A DNA stretch of 64,000 bases from Marinobacterium profundum. Its GTDB lineage: Bacteria > Pseudomonadota > Gammaproteobacteria > Pseudomonadales > Balneatricaceae. A program made the translations under genes and the position numbers. Location: positions 49,200 through 113,199 of the forward strand of contig NZ_BCNS01000145.1 of NCBI RefSeq assembly GCF_001528745.1, in the 5' to 3' direction. Shown in pieces: positions 28,214-39,000 of the stretch; within the stretch, counting starts at the first letter, position 1; every line of letters begins with the position of its first letter. Under the pieces are notes generated by a model that saw only the letters and a program-made list of their open reading frames with translations, was not told the origin of the DNA and ran no database searches.

Positions 28214-30123
28214 TGTCACATATATCGGATCTGATTTCAACGGATATTGAGCAGTACCTCAAGGCGCACGAACGCAAAGGGCTGTTGCGTTTTATTACCT
28301 GCGGCAGCGTTGATGATGGCAAAAGTACCCTGATTGGTCGTCTGCTGTTTGAATCCAAGATGCTGTTTGAAGATCAGTTAGCGGCGATTGAAGCTGACTC
28401 GAAGAAGTTCGGTACCCAGGGCGACGAGATCGATTTCGCGCTGCTGGTAGACGGTCTGGCTGCTGAGCGTGAGCAGGGCATCACCATTGATGTGGCCTAT
28501 CGTTTCTTCTCCACGGATAGACGCAAGTTTATTGTTGCCGACACTCCGGGGCATGAGCAATACACCCGCAACATGGTGACCGGCGCCTCAACCGCAGATG
28601 CGGCCATCCTGATGGTGGATGCGCGCAAGGGTATTCTGACCCAGACTCGCCGCCATAGTTACCTGATGTCACTGATTGGTATTCGCCATATAGTCGTGGC
28701 GATTAACAAGATGGATCTGGTCGATTACTCGGAAAAGACCTACAGCCGTATTGTTGAAGAGTATCGCGAGTTTGCCCGTCAGCTGGGTCTCGGCGAGGTG
28801 ACCTTTATCCCGATGTCAGCCTTCAAGGGCGACAATATCACCAGTCACAGCGAGCGTATGCCCTGGTTCCATGGCACTACTCTGATGGGGTATCTGGAAA
28901 CCGTCGAGCTGGAAGAAGAGCGCTTGCAGCAGGGCCCATTCCGCATGCCGGTGCAGTGGGTCAATCGGCCGAACCTGGATTTCCGCGGTTTTGCCGGCTC
29001 CATCGCCAGCGGCGTGGTACGCCCGGGTGACCGCATTCGCGTGCAGCCCTCCGGCAAGGAGAGCACCATTGCCCGCATCGTCACCTATGATGGCGACTTG
29101 GAGCAGGCCGTCGCTGGTCAGTCCATTACGCTGACCCTGGCGGATGAGATCGATATTTCCCGTGGCGATGTTATTTCCGGTATTTCGGCGCCGGCGGAAA
29201 CGGCGGATCAGTTTGAAGCGACCCTGGTGTGGATGCACGAAGAGCCTTTGCTGCCGGGGCGTTCCTATTTGCTAAAAATAGGTACCCGCACGGTGACTGC
29301 CCAGGTTAGCGAGATCAAGTACCAGGTCAACGTGAATACCCTCGAACATACAGCGGCGAAGAAGCTGGAGCTGAACGCCATCGGTGTCTGCAATCTGACG
29401 CTCGACCGTGCCATTGCCTTTGACCCCTACGAAGTCAATCAGGATACCGGCGGTCTGATTCTGATCGATCGCATGACCAACAGCACCGTGGGTGCGGGTA
29501 TGCTGAAATTCGCGCTGCGCCGCAGTCAGAATATTCACATGCAGCACGTCGATGTTGATAAAAACGCCCGCGGCACTAACAAGTCTCAGAAGCCCTGTTT
29601 ACTGTGGCTGACCGGTCTTTCTGGTGCCGGCAAGTCGACCATCGCCAATCTGGTGGAAACCAGGCTCCATGCTCGCGGCCACCATACCTACCTGCTGGAT
29701 GGCGATAACGTGCGCCATGGTCTGAATCGGGATCTGGGCTTTACCGATGCCGATAGAGTTGAAAACATCAGGCGCGTAGCAGAGGTCGGCAAACTGATGG
29801 TAGATGCCGGTCTGATCGTGCTGACGGCCTTTATCTCACCGTTCCGTTCTGAACGAGAGATGGCGAAGGATCTGGTGGCCGAGGGTGAGTTTATCGAAGT
29901 CTTTATCGATACTCCGCTCAGCGTGGCCGAGGATCGTGACCCTAAGGGACTTTACAAAAAGGCGCGCCGGGGTGAGTTGAAGAACTTCACCGGTATCGAT
30001 TCGGTTTACGAGGCGCCGGAAAATCCACAGATACATATTGATACCACGCAACAGACGCCAGAGCAGGCGGCGGATTCCATAGTCGCGGTGCTTGAAGAGC
30101 GCGGGATGCTGGCGGTCGGGTAA
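28213..30123 (+). CDS. cysNC: Bifunctional sulfate adenylyltransferase GTPase subunit / APS kinase
   Basis: This 636-residue cytoplasmic protein begins at an ATG overlapping the cysD stop (TGATG). Residues of about 20-430 are the CysN GTPase: '[18 protein letters not shown]' (G1), '[12 protein letters not shown]' (G3) and 'NKMDLV' (G4). Residues of about 455-636 are APS kinase (CysC): P-loop '[15 protein letters not shown]', '[15 protein letters not shown]', '[10 protein letters not shown]' and '[19 protein letters not shown]'. With CysD it makes APS and then PAPS, the sulfate donor for the four sulfotransferase domains at 7.8-19.4 kb. No APS/PAPS reductase gene accompanies it, which fits a sulfation role better than pure cysteine synthesis. 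Confidence 0.95.
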   Translation: MSHISDLISTDIEQYLKAHERKGLLRFITCGSVDDGKSTLIGRLLFESKMLFEDQLAAIEADSKKFGTQGDEIDFALLVDGLAAEREQGITIDVAYRFFSTDRRKFIVADTPGHEQYTRNMVTGASTADAAILMVDARKGILTQTRRHSYLMSLIGIRHIVVAINKMDLVDYSEKTYSRIVEEYREFARQLGLGEVTFIPMSAFKGDNITSHSERMPWFHGTTLMGYLETVELEEERLQQGPFRMPVQWVNRPNLDFRGFAGSIASGVVRPGDRIRVQPSGKESTIARIVTYDGDLEQAVAGQSITLTLADEIDISRGDVISGISAPAETADQFEATLVWMHEEPLLPGRSYLLKIGTRTVTAQVSEIKYQVNVNTLEHTAAKKLELNAIGVCNLTLDRAIAFDPYEVNQDTGGLILIDRMTNSTVGAGMLKFALRRSQNIHMQHVDVDKNARGTNKSQKPCLLWLTGLSGAGKSTIANLVETRLHARGHHTYLLDGDNVRHGLNRDLGFTDADRVENIRRVAEVGKLMVDAGLIVLTAFISPFRSEREMAKDLVAEGEFIEVFIDTPLSVAEDRDPKGLYKKARRGELKNFTGIDSVYEAPENPQIHIDTTQQTPEQAADSIVAVLEERGMLAVG

Positions 30124-30192
30124 GGCAATGGCGGGGGCGGCTACTGCAGGGCAGTCAAGCTCCCGCAGAATTGAAAATTTAGGGTAGGGAAA

Positions 30193-30993
30193 ATGACAGC
30201 AATTGATCAGGTGTTGCTCGATGGTGTGGAGCAGATCGCGCGCGAGGCGGGCGATGCCATCATGGTTATCTATGGCCGTGATTTCAGTATTGAAGAAAAA
30301 GCCGACAAGTCGCCGCTGACTGAAGCTGATGCTGCGGCGCACGAGTTGATCGTGGCCCGCCTCAAAGTGCTAACGCCAGAGATGCCGATTTTGTCGGAAG
30401 AGGATACATCGGCTTTTGGTGGTGCTGATGCCAGCGGTCGTTACTGGCTGGTGGATCCGCTTGATGGCACCAAGGAGTTTATCAAGCGCAATGGCGAGTT
30501 TACCGTTAATATCGCTCTGATTGAAAACGGAGTTGCGGTGCTGGGCGTGGTGTATGCCCCGGTGCTTGATGTGACCTATCTCGGGCTCAAGGGGTTGGGC
30601 GCCTTCAAGGTTGACGCCCATGGGCGTCAGTCGATTAGGGTCGCTGAGCACGCTGAGGGTGATAGCTGGCGCGTGGTGGGTAGTCGGTCCCATGCTGGTG
30701 CTGAGACGACCGCCTGGCTGGAAAAGCTGGGGCAGCACGAGATGGTTGCCATGGGCAGTTCGCTTAAGCTCTGTCTGGTGGCAGAAGGGGCGGCTGATGT
30801 CTATCCGCGTCTCGGCCCGACGTCATTGTGGGATACCGCTGCCGCCCAGGCCGTGGTTGAACAGGCCGGTGGTGCCGTGATTCAGCTTGATGGCACCCCT
30901 CTGAGCTATGCCAACACTGCGCACATTCTGAACCCATTCTTTATTGTGCACGGAAAGAGTGCGCAGGATTGGGCAGCGCTGGCGCCGCAGTAA
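30193..30993 (+). CDS. cysQ: 3'(2'),5'-bisphosphate nucleotidase
   Basis: This 266-residue enzyme removes the 3'-phosphate of PAP, the by-product of sulfotransferases, to give AMP, and so keeps sulfation running. Inositol-monophosphatase-fold motifs are present: 'ILSEEDTS' (metal-binding Glu), 'YWLVDPLDGTKEF' (metal-binding Asp pair) and 'LGPTSLWDTAAAQAVVEQAG' near the C-terminus (metal-binding Asp). AGGGTAGGGAAA precedes the ATG. It lies 69 bases after cysNC and is probably in the same transcript. Confidence 0.94.
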   Translation: MTAIDQVLLDGVEQIAREAGDAIMVIYGRDFSIEEKADKSPLTEADAAAHELIVARLKVLTPEMPILSEEDTSAFGGADASGRYWLVDPLDGTKEFIKRNGEFTVNIALIENGVAVLGVVYAPVLDVTYLGLKGLGAFKVDAHGRQSIRVAEHAEGDSWRVVGSRSHAGAETTAWLEKLGQHEMVAMGSSLKLCLVAEGAADVYPRLGPTSLWDTAAAQAVVEQAGGAVIQLDGTPLSYANTAHILNPFFIVHGKSAQDWAALAPQ

Positions 30994-31433
30994 GTTTCAA
31001 TTTGTTGTAACCGTTGACCCAGGTCACCATCATGGTGACCTGTTGGTTATGGGCAGTGCGCATTTGGGTGTTATAGGGGTGCAATCTTTTGTGGCACTCT
31101 GTTTGCAACGGAATACGCATGACTTCAAGGCCGATAACCGAGTGATTCAAAAGGTCTATTAATTACTCTCAAACATCTGCTTGTTATCGGTTTGCGGCTA
31201 TATGGCTGCGCCTATGGTTAAATGCCTGCTGAATGGCGATCGGGGTGCTCGGTCTCAGCTCCGAGGGTCTTTTGTCTGTTTTTGCCGACAGTTTTCTGAG
31301 CTGGAACTGCGGTCTTTAGGCCCTGATTGGTCATGTCCAACAGCGGGAGCGGCATCGTCTCAGGTTGAGGGCAGGGCTGGCGCGAGCCATTAATTGAGTA
31401 CATCCAGAAAGTGCAGAAGCGCTAAGGGCGTTT
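30994..31433 (+). other. 440-base gap between cysQ and pgi with a perfect palindrome
   Basis: I find no convincing gene here on either strand. CAGGTCACCAT (31020-31030) and ATGGTGACCTG (31032-31042) are perfect inverted copies around a single base, 27 bases after the cysQ stop. This could be an operator or the stem of a terminator, but no T-run follows. A weaker inverted pair, CCGATAAC/GTTATCGG, lies near 31131 and 31184. A pgi promoter should be in this gap but was not clearly identified. Confidence 0.5.
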
Positions 31434-33131
31434 TTGACGCGCTTTATTGATATCGCGCATGAATATGGCCTGTGGGAGACTAGGGAATTGACTATCGAAA
31501 GCTGTTGGCAGGGTCTCGGCGCCCATGCTGATGTATTGAAGCAGCAGCATCTGAAGGATCTGATGTTACAGGACGGGCGCTTTGACGCCTTGAGTTTTGG
31601 TCACGAAGGCCTGTTGCTGGATCTGTCTCGTCAGCGTCTGCTGCCGCAGACGCTGGACAAGCTGATGGAGCTGGCCCAGGCCAGCGACCTGCCGGGCTGG
31701 ATTGAAGCGCTGTTCCAGGGCGAGGCGGTGAACAATACCGAGCAGCGCCCGGCGCTGCATACGGCGTTGCGCTTGCCGGCCAGTGCAACCTTGCAGGTGG
31801 CCGGTGAAGATGTGGTGCCCAAGGTGCATGCCAATCTTGAGCGCATGGCGCAGATGGTTGATATGTTGCACAGCGGTCAGTGGCGAGGTTATACCGGCGA
31901 GCCTATCGATACGGTGGTGAATATCGGTGTCGGCGGCTCGGATCTGGGGCCCATGATGGCGTGCCGGGCACTGGATGAGTTTGAGCCCGAGCAGGCCAAG
32001 AGCATCGAGGTGCACTTTGTATCCTCCATGGATGGCAGCCAGCTGGCGGCACTGCTTGAGCAATTGAACCCGGCCACGACCCTCTTTATCGTCTCGTCCA
32101 AGTCGTTCACGACCATGGATACACTGGCTAACGCGGCCACGGCGCGTCGCTGGTTGCAGGATGCCAGCGAGCTGCGTGACGAGGTGCTGGTTAGCCGGCA
32201 CTTTATCGCCGTCACGGCATCGCCTGAGAAGGCTCGGCAGTGGGGTATTCCTCTGGCAAGTCAGCTGCATTTCTGGGACTGGACCGGCGGGCGCTATTCC
32301 ATGTGGTCAACCATTGGCCTGCCAATTGCTCTAAAAATTGGTATCGATAATTTTCAGGAGCTGCTGGCTGGCGCCCACTCCCTGGATGAGCACTTCCGGC
32401 ATACGCCGCTGCAGCAGAATCTGCCGGTATTGCTGGCGATGGTCGGAATCTGGAATATCAATTTTCTGGATATTCATGCGCACGCAATTTTGCCCTACGA
32501 CGGTCGCCTGGCGCATCTGCCGGCCTATCTCGAACAGCTGGAGATGGAGAGTAACGGCAAAAGCGTAAGGCGTGATGGCACCGCTAGCACGCACCGGACC
32601 TGTCCGGTGCTCTGGGGTGAAGTCGGACCCAATGCGCAGCATGCGTTTTATCAGCTGCTGCACCAGGGCACGGAACCGGTGATGTGTGACTTTGTGGTAT
32701 CAGCACGGCGTTATACCGGCCAGCGCGAAACCCTGCAGCGCCAGCATCAGCTGTCGCTGGCGAACTGCCTGGCTCAGGCGCGGGTGCTGGCGCTGGGGGA
32801 TGCGGCCCTGGGCGCTGACCAGGATAATTCTCAGCCCTGGCAGCGCTATCGCGGCAATCAGCCGAGTACGGTGATACTGCTGGACGAGCTGACACCGCGG
32901 GCGCTTGGCTCGCTGATTGCGCTGTACGAGCACAAGGTGTTTGTGCAGTCCGTTATCTGGGGGATTAATCCGTTTGACCAGTGGGGCGTGGAGCTGGGCA
33001 AGACCATGGCGACACAGTTGCTGGCGGTGCTGGATAGTGGCGATCATCCGCGGGCCTCCTTTGATCAGGCCACTAATGGTTTGCTCGCCGCCATAGGTGC
33101 GCGCAGGAGTGATACGGGGGCATCATCATGA
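31434..33131 (+). CDS. pgi: Glucose-6-phosphate isomerase
   Basis: This 565-residue enzyme interconverts glucose-6-P and fructose-6-P, linking central metabolism to hexosamine and mannose precursors. SIS-domain motifs include 'VNIGVGGSDLGPMM', 'IVSSKSFTTMDTLANA', 'EMESNGKSVRRDG' and 'DQWGVELGK' (family signature 2). The TTG at 31434 has AAGGG five bases upstream and gives an N-terminus some 18 residues longer than in E. coli (549). A second TTG at about 31488 would restore the usual length but has a poorly spaced Shine-Dalgarno, so the start is uncertain. Co-directional with the next two sugar-phosphate genes. Confidence 0.95.
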   Translation: MTRFIDIAHEYGLWETRELTIESCWQGLGAHADVLKQQHLKDLMLQDGRFDALSFGHEGLLLDLSRQRLLPQTLDKLMELAQASDLPGWIEALFQGEAVNNTEQRPALHTALRLPASATLQVAGEDVVPKVHANLERMAQMVDMLHSGQWRGYTGEPIDTVVNIGVGGSDLGPMMACRALDEFEPEQAKSIEVHFVSSMDGSQLAALLEQLNPATTLFIVSSKSFTTMDTLANAATARRWLQDASELRDEVLVSRHFIAVTASPEKARQWGIPLASQLHFWDWTGGRYSMWSTIGLPIALKIGIDNFQELLAGAHSLDEHFRHTPLQQNLPVLLAMVGIWNINFLDIHAHAILPYDGRLAHLPAYLEQLEMESNGKSVRRDGTASTHRTCPVLWGEVGPNAQHAFYQLLHQGTEPVMCDFVVSARRYTGQRETLQRQHQLSLANCLAQARVLALGDAALGADQDNSQPWQRYRGNQPSTVILLDELTPRALGSLIALYEHKVFVQSVIWGINPFDQWGVELGKTMATQLLAVLDSGDHPRASFDQATNGLLAAIGARRSDTGASS

Positions 33132-33201
33132 GTCAGATTCTCGTCATGCAGCAGCGTCGAACACGATGGAGCGGAGCAGCACAACGAATGGAAACCTATC
33201 A

Positions 33202-34479
33202 ATGAAAATTGCAGTCTGGGGAGACGAGCTCGCCGCCTGGGTTGCCGCGGCGCAGCTGGCCGCTTTTGGTAACGATGTCTGCGTATCGCTGTCGCATGCC
33301 GATACTGCCGTTGCCAGTATTAGGCCCGGCCAGAGCAGCGTACAGGCTGAACCTGGCCTGATGGGGCTGCTGGAAACTGCGATAGCTCAGGGGAACTTGA
33401 GCACAGCACTGGCGCACGAGAGTCTGGATGCCAGTGTGTACTGGTTGGCCATGGCGCCGGATGAGGAAGAGCAGGCCATAGCGCTGGTAAGGCGTCTGGC
33501 GCAACGCACAGACGCGCCGCTGCTGCTGATCAATCAGAGCAATTTCGGTATAGGTGCGAGCGACAAGCTGCAGGCGCTGCTGAATCAGAGGGCAGGCCAG
33601 AACGTGATCTGTCTGCCCGACACCCTGCAGCAGGGCAGTGCCCTGAGCCAGTTTGGGCGTCCGCAGAGCTTGCTGGTGGGGTGCGAGGACGAGGCGGGAT
33701 TAGCGCTGCTAAAAGCATTGCTGCGGCCTTTTGTTGGCGGTGTGCAGAGTCTGCAGATGATGACCCGGCGTGAGGCTGAATTTACCAAGTTCGCCATTAC
33801 AGGCATGCTCGCGCTGCGTTTGGGTTATATCAATGAGTTAGCCAATCTCGCCGATCTGTTGAGTGTCGATATCGAAGTCGTGCGTGAGGGTATGGGCTCG
33901 GATGAGCGTATCGGGCGGCATTATCTGGCGCCTGGCTGTGGCTTTGGTGGTCAGCATTTCACTCAGTATATTGAGGGACTGGCCGGGCTCTTTAGCGAGA
34001 AACGCCGCTCTACCTTGCTGGATACTGTTTTGACCGAAAACCAGCGTCAGATGGAACTACCCTTTCGAAAACTCTGGCAGCACTTTGAGTGCGATCTGCA
34101 GGGCAAGACAGTGGCGCTCTGGGGGCTGGCCTTCAAACCGGGAGTGGCGAGTATCGACAACGCACCGGCGCTGCGCACCATTGATGCGCTGTTGGCCCAG
34201 GGCGCCCAGGTGCGCTTGCATGACCCAGAAGCCTTGCCTGAGGTGCGTGAACGCTACGGTAATAACGCACGACTGCAGTATTGTGCCGACAAGTATGATG
34301 CGGCCCAGGGCGCCGATGCCTTGCTGTTGCTGACCGAGTGGCCTGAATACTGGTCGCCGGACTTTGTCCGTCTGGCTCAGGCCTTGCGCACTCGGGTGAT
34401 AGTGGATGGGCGCAATATCTATGATCCGGCGTTACTGCGCGCCCAGGGATTCGACTACTACGGCATCGGCCGTCTCTGA
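33202..34479 (+). CDS. Catalytically degenerate UDP-glucose/UDP-sugar 6-dehydrogenase paralogue
   Basis: This is a 425-residue protein of the UDP-glucose/GDP-mannose dehydrogenase family. ATG 33202 is chosen because MKIAVWGDELAAWVAA aligns with the family N-terminus; the open frame extends further up with no similarity. The NAD loop GxGYVG is replaced by WGDELA. Relative to the well-studied streptococcal enzyme, the spacing of active-site positions is kept exactly: Lys204 corresponds to Lys196, but Asn208 is Thr200, the nucleophile Cys260 is His252 ('GFGGQHFTQY'), and Asp264 is Tyr256. The C-terminal UDP-binding domain looks intact ('ALWGLAFKPGVASIDNAPA'). It therefore probably cannot oxidise UDP-glucose; a regulatory or UDP-sugar-binding role is possible. 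It lies between pgi and manB. Confidence 0.8.
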   Translation: MKIAVWGDELAAWVAAAQLAAFGNDVCVSLSHADTAVASIRPGQSSVQAEPGLMGLLETAIAQGNLSTALAHESLDASVYWLAMAPDEEEQAIALVRRLAQRTDAPLLLINQSNFGIGASDKLQALLNQRAGQNVICLPDTLQQGSALSQFGRPQSLLVGCEDEAGLALLKALLRPFVGGVQSLQMMTRREAEFTKFAITGMLALRLGYINELANLADLLSVDIEVVREGMGSDERIGRHYLAPGCGFGGQHFTQYIEGLAGLFSEKRRSTLLDTVLTENQRQMELPFRKLWQHFECDLQGKTVALWGLAFKPGVASIDNAPALRTIDALLAQGAQVRLHDPEALPEVRERYGNNARLQYCADKYDAAQGADALLLLTEWPEYWSPDFVRLAQALRTRVIVDGRNIYDPALLRAQGFDYYGIGRL

Positions 34480-34484
34480 CTAAT

Positions 34485-34513
34485 CATGGGAGCCCACAGC
34501 GTGGGCTCCCATG
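34485..34513 (+). other. Perfect 13-base hairpin after the dehydrogenase-like gene
   Basis: CATGGGAGCCCAC (34485-34497) and GTGGGCTCCCATG (34501-34513) pair without mismatch around AGC, five bases after a stop and 50 before the GTG of manB. No T-run follows, so it may be a Rho-dependent or processing hairpin, or may control manB translation. Confidence 0.65.
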
Positions 34514-34563
34514 ATCGTGCCTTAGTCGCTACAAAATCTTTAAAACTGAATTGGATTCGAAAC

Positions 34564-35931
34564 GTGACAGAACTGACCTGTTTCAAGGCCTATGATATTC
34601 GAGGTCGCCTTGGTGATGAACTGAACGACGATGTGGTGTACCGCATCGGGCGTGCCTTTGCGCAGCAGTTTGCACCACGCTCGGTGGTGGTGGGCGGCGA
34701 TATCCGGGAAACCTCGGAAGCGCTCAAAATGGCGCTGTCGCGCGGATTGCAGGATGGGGGTGTCGATGTAGTCGATATCGGCATGGTGGGTACCGAGGAA
34801 ATCTACTTTGCTACCGTCCATCTGGGGCTGGATGGCGGCGTGGAAGTCACCGCCTCGCACAACCCGATCGACTACAACGGTCTCAAGCTGGTGCGCGAAG
34901 GCAGTCGGCCGATTTCCGGTGATACCGGTCTCAAGGAGATGCAGCTGATTGCACAAGAGCAGCAATGGCCAGCAACGCCTGCGAAGCGCGGCAGCTATAG
35001 TCAGCTGGATCTCAAGGATGCCTACGCGGCCAAGATACTGTCCTATATAGACGTCAAGGCACTGAAGCCGCTGAAGCTGGTGGTTAATGCAGGTAACGGC
35101 GCTGCGGGCCCTGCGCTGGATGCCATTGAGCGTCAGTTACAGGCGCTGGGTGCACCGATTGAGTTTATCAAGGTGCACCATGCGCCCGATGCAAGCTTCC
35201 CCAATGGCATTCCCAACCCGCTGCTGCAGGAAAATCGCGCCCAGACAGCTGATGTTGTGATTGCCGAGGGTGCTGATATGGGTATCGCCTGGGATGGAGA
35301 CTTTGATCGCTGCTTTCTGTTCGATGAAAGCGGGGAGTTTATCGAGGGCTATTACATTGTTGGCCTGCTGGCTGAAGCTTTTTTGCACAAGCAGTCCGGC
35401 GCCCGTGTCATTCATGATCCGCGTCTGACCTGGAATACCATTGATATGGTAGAAGCGGCCGGTGGTGTGCCTGTGCTGTCCAAGACGGGGCATGCCTTTA
35501 TCAAGGAGCGCATGCGGCTGGAAGATGCGGTATACGGCGGTGAAATGAGCGCCCATCACTATTTTCGTGACTTTGCGTACTGCGACAGTGGCATGATTCC
35601 CTGGCTGCTGGTGGCCGAGTTGCTGAGCAACAAGGGGCAATCACTGTCGTCCCTGGTGGCTGAGCGTATCGCCGCATTCCCAAGCTCCGGCGAGATCAAC
35701 AGCAAGCTGGCCGATCCTGTGGCGGCCATTGCTCGAGTGCGGGCGGCCTACGAGCCCGAAGCCCTGTTAGTGGATCAGACCGATGGCATCAGCATCGAGT
35801 TCGCACAGTGGCGCTTCAATTTGCGCAGCTCCAATACGGAGCCGGTGGTGCGGCTGAATGTTGAGAGCCGGGCTGATCAGGCGCTGATGCAGGAAAAAAC
35901 CGCAGAAATTCTTGAGCTGCTGCTGCGCTGA
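34564..35931 (+). CDS. manB: Phosphomannomutase
   Basis: This 455-residue enzyme converts mannose-6-P to mannose-1-P (or glucose-6-P to glucose-1-P) for GDP-mannose and related sugars. '[17 protein letters not shown]' is the CpsG/ManB N-terminus. '[16 protein letters not shown]' contains the phosphoserine, '[13 protein letters not shown]' the metal site, and '[14 protein letters not shown]' the phosphate loop. GTG 34564 is preferred because it gives the 455-456-residue family length; the frame upstream runs through the hairpin at 34485-34513. Closest in pattern to CpsG rather than AlgC, but substrate range cannot be read from sequence. Confidence 0.92.
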   Translation: MTELTCFKAYDIRGRLGDELNDDVVYRIGRAFAQQFAPRSVVVGGDIRETSEALKMALSRGLQDGGVDVVDIGMVGTEEIYFATVHLGLDGGVEVTASHNPIDYNGLKLVREGSRPISGDTGLKEMQLIAQEQQWPATPAKRGSYSQLDLKDAYAAKILSYIDVKALKPLKLVVNAGNGAAGPALDAIERQLQALGAPIEFIKVHHAPDASFPNGIPNPLLQENRAQTADVVIAEGADMGIAWDGDFDRCFLFDESGEFIEGYYIVGLLAEAFLHKQSGARVIHDPRLTWNTIDMVEAAGGVPVLSKTGHAFIKERMRLEDAVYGGEMSAHHYFRDFAYCDSGMIPWLLVAELLSNKGQSLSSLVAERIAAFPSSGEINSKLADPVAAIARVRAAYEPEALLVDQTDGISIEFAQWRFNLRSSNTEPVVRLNVESRADQALMQEKTAEILELLLR

Positions 35932-36077
35932 GAACCATGGGTCGGCTTGTGCCGGAACTCATTCCTTGGCGGCAGTAAAATTGGTAACATAGCCGCTTTG
36001 GTCCGCCCTGATTTGGTGCGATTTCAAGAGTGCCTGCCGCTGCAGGAGTTGGCTCAGTATAGTTAGGTAAAATAATT

Positions 36078-39000
36078 TTGCGTCGTACTAAGGAAAATAT
36101 TGCCATCGTTGGCATGGCATTCCGGCTTCCCGGAGATCAGTCCAATTCTGATGAATTTTGGCAGGCACTGAAGGATGGCAAAGATCTGGTCGGCGAGATT
36201 GATGACAGCCGCTGGGGCAAAGACGCTTACCACCATCCTCGAAAATCCGAGGCGGGTAAAAGCTATACATGGGCTGCAGGCGTACTGTCGCGAATAGAGG
36301 AATTTGACGCGGATTTCTTTGGCATTTCGCCACGGGAGGCCTGTCAGATGGATCCCCAGCAACGTCTGTTGCTGGAGCTTTCATGGGAGGCGCTGGAAAA
36401 CGGTGCCCAGAATCCTGGGCGACTGGCCGGCAGTGACTGTGCTGTATATGTTGGTATAGCGGGAACAGATTACTCGTACCGGCGCATTGACGATCCCTCG
36501 GTAGCCGACTCCTATACCATGACCGGCAGTACTGCGAGCATCGCCTCGAACCGGATATCCTATGTGTTCGATCTGCATGGGCCGAGCATGTCGGTTGATA
36601 CGGCTTGTTCGTCATCGCTGGTGGCACTGGATCAGGCCTGTCGATCGTTGTGGGAAGGCGAGGCGACTAGCGCTCTGGTGGGCGGCGTTAATATGCTGCT
36701 GCATCCGTTTCCGTTTATTGGCTTTTCCAGAGCCTCAATGCTGTCTCCGGACGGTCGCTGCAAGACGTTTGATGCCAGCGGTAATGGCTATGTACGTTCT
36801 GAAGGCTGTGCGGTGTTTTATCTCAAGCCGCTTAGCGCTGCCGAGCGCGATGGTGACCCTATCCATGCGGTGATTCTTAATACCGGTGTGAATTCGGACG
36901 GTCGCACCAACGGCATTACGGTACCCAACGCTGATGCTCAGGCCCGTTTGCTGCGCAAAGTATACGATGAAATTAATCTGTCGCCGCTGGATCTCACTTA
37001 TCTTGAGGCCCACGGTACAGGCACATCGGTGGGTGACCCGCTTGAAACCAAGGCGTTATCCCAAGCTCTGGCCATGGCTCGCGGCGACGGCAACCCTCTG
37101 CCGATTGGCTCGGTAAAGAGCAATGTCGGGCATCTGGAAACGGCTTCCGGCATGGCGGGCATGATCAAAGTGATCAACTGCCTGCAGCAACGAGCTCTTG
37201 TGCCAACCGTTCACCTAAAGACTCCCAATCCGAACATTGATTTTGTCAACTGGAACCTGGCGCCAGTTACCGAATATACAGCGATTGAAGGTGATCAGCG
37301 TCTGATCATGGGTCTCAATTCCTTTGGCTTTGGTGGCGCCAATGCCCATGCGGTACTGGCTGAATACCGAGGCCAGGCAGGCGCCGGCAGTCCAGGTGCG
37401 AAAAACAGGGATTCTGAAGCACTGCCGCCGCTGTTGCTAAGTGCGCGCAATGATGCCGCACTGATGGCTCAAGCCGGCCAAATGGCGCAATGGCTGGCCG
37501 ATCCCGCCCAGTCCTATTACGACCTGGCCTGGACCCAGGCCAGCCGTCGCCAGTTATTGCCCAGGGGTCTTGCGGTACAGGGGCAAAGTCTGGAGCAGAT
37601 CCGCCATGGGCTTGAACGTTACGCTGCAGGGGAGACCGACAGTGGACTGTTCACGGCTGAGAATCTGGGGCAGGACTTGCCAGTGGCTCTGGTGTTTTCC
37701 GGTAACGGCTCGCAGTGGGTCGGCATGGGACGTCAGCTGATACAGGCCGAGCCGCTGTTTGGCGAGGCGATTGATGAAGTCGATGCGCTGCTGAGGTCCT
37801 ATACGGACCTATCGATCCGACAGTTGTTCCAGTCGGAAGAGGACGCTGACTATGCGAGTACTGAGGTCGCCCAGCCTGCGCTTTTCGCGCTCCAGGTAGG
37901 TTTGACCCGCTGTCTGCAGGCGCAGGGCATTAACGCCGCCGCGGTGCTTGGTCACAGTGTTGGCGAGATATCTGCCGCCTGGGCCAGCGGCGCGCTGAGT
38001 CTGGCTGATGCGGTGCGCGTGATCTTTGAGCGTAGCGCGGCACAGGGCACCACCCGTGGGCAGGGGCGCATGGCCGCGGCGTCGATGTCGGCCGATGCGA
38101 TTGCCGCTTTGATTGCAGAGCTGCAGCTTAGCGACCAGGTTGAGATTGCCGGTATCAACAGCCCCGCTGCGGTGACCCTGGCCGGCTCGCTGGCGGCGCT
38201 TGAAACACTGGGTGCTGTGATGGAGCAGCAGAACCTGTTTTTCCGCATCCTGGATCTGGACTACGCCTTTCACAGCAGCTTGATGAACCCGGTACGCGAG
38301 CGGGTCATGCAACGGCTGGCGGATCTGGCGCCGTGCCAGGCGACTATTCCCTTCATTTCGACGGTGAGCGGTGGCGAGCTGGATGGCACCAGGCTGGGTG
38401 CGGCCTACTGGTGGGATAATATTCGCAAGCCGGTGCAGTTTGGTGCCGCGATAGAGACGCTTATTCAGCGCGGTGTGCGTCTGTTTCTGGACGTGGGGCC
38501 GCACCCGATCATGCGTGGCTATATCGGGGACTGCCTTAAAGTACATGACCTCAGTGGCGGTGTTATTCCGACGCTGAAGCGCAAGTCCGACGACCTTAGT
38601 AGTTTGCAGACGGCTGTTTTCTCGGCCTGGCTGGGAGGCGCTCGGGTCGATTTGTCGCGCCATTTCCCCCTGGATGGTGCCCTGGTGCGTCCGCCTGCTT
38701 ATCCCTGGCAGCGGGAGCGTCACTGGTATGAGACGACCTCGGAGGGTTACAACCTGGTCAATCGCCCGCTGGAGCATCCGCTACTGGGTTATCGTATCAA
38801 GCCGGGTGAGCCTGTGTGGGAAAATGCACTGGATACCCAGCTAGTGCCGTACTTGGCGGATCATGTGGTGGGGACCGCCGCTGTGATGCCCGCCGCAGGC
38901 TATGTCGAAATGGCGCTGGCGGCGGGACGCACCTGGTTTGGTACGGTCGAGGAGCCTGCAGATAAGTTCGAAATTCAGGGGTTGGAAATCCGCGCGCCCC

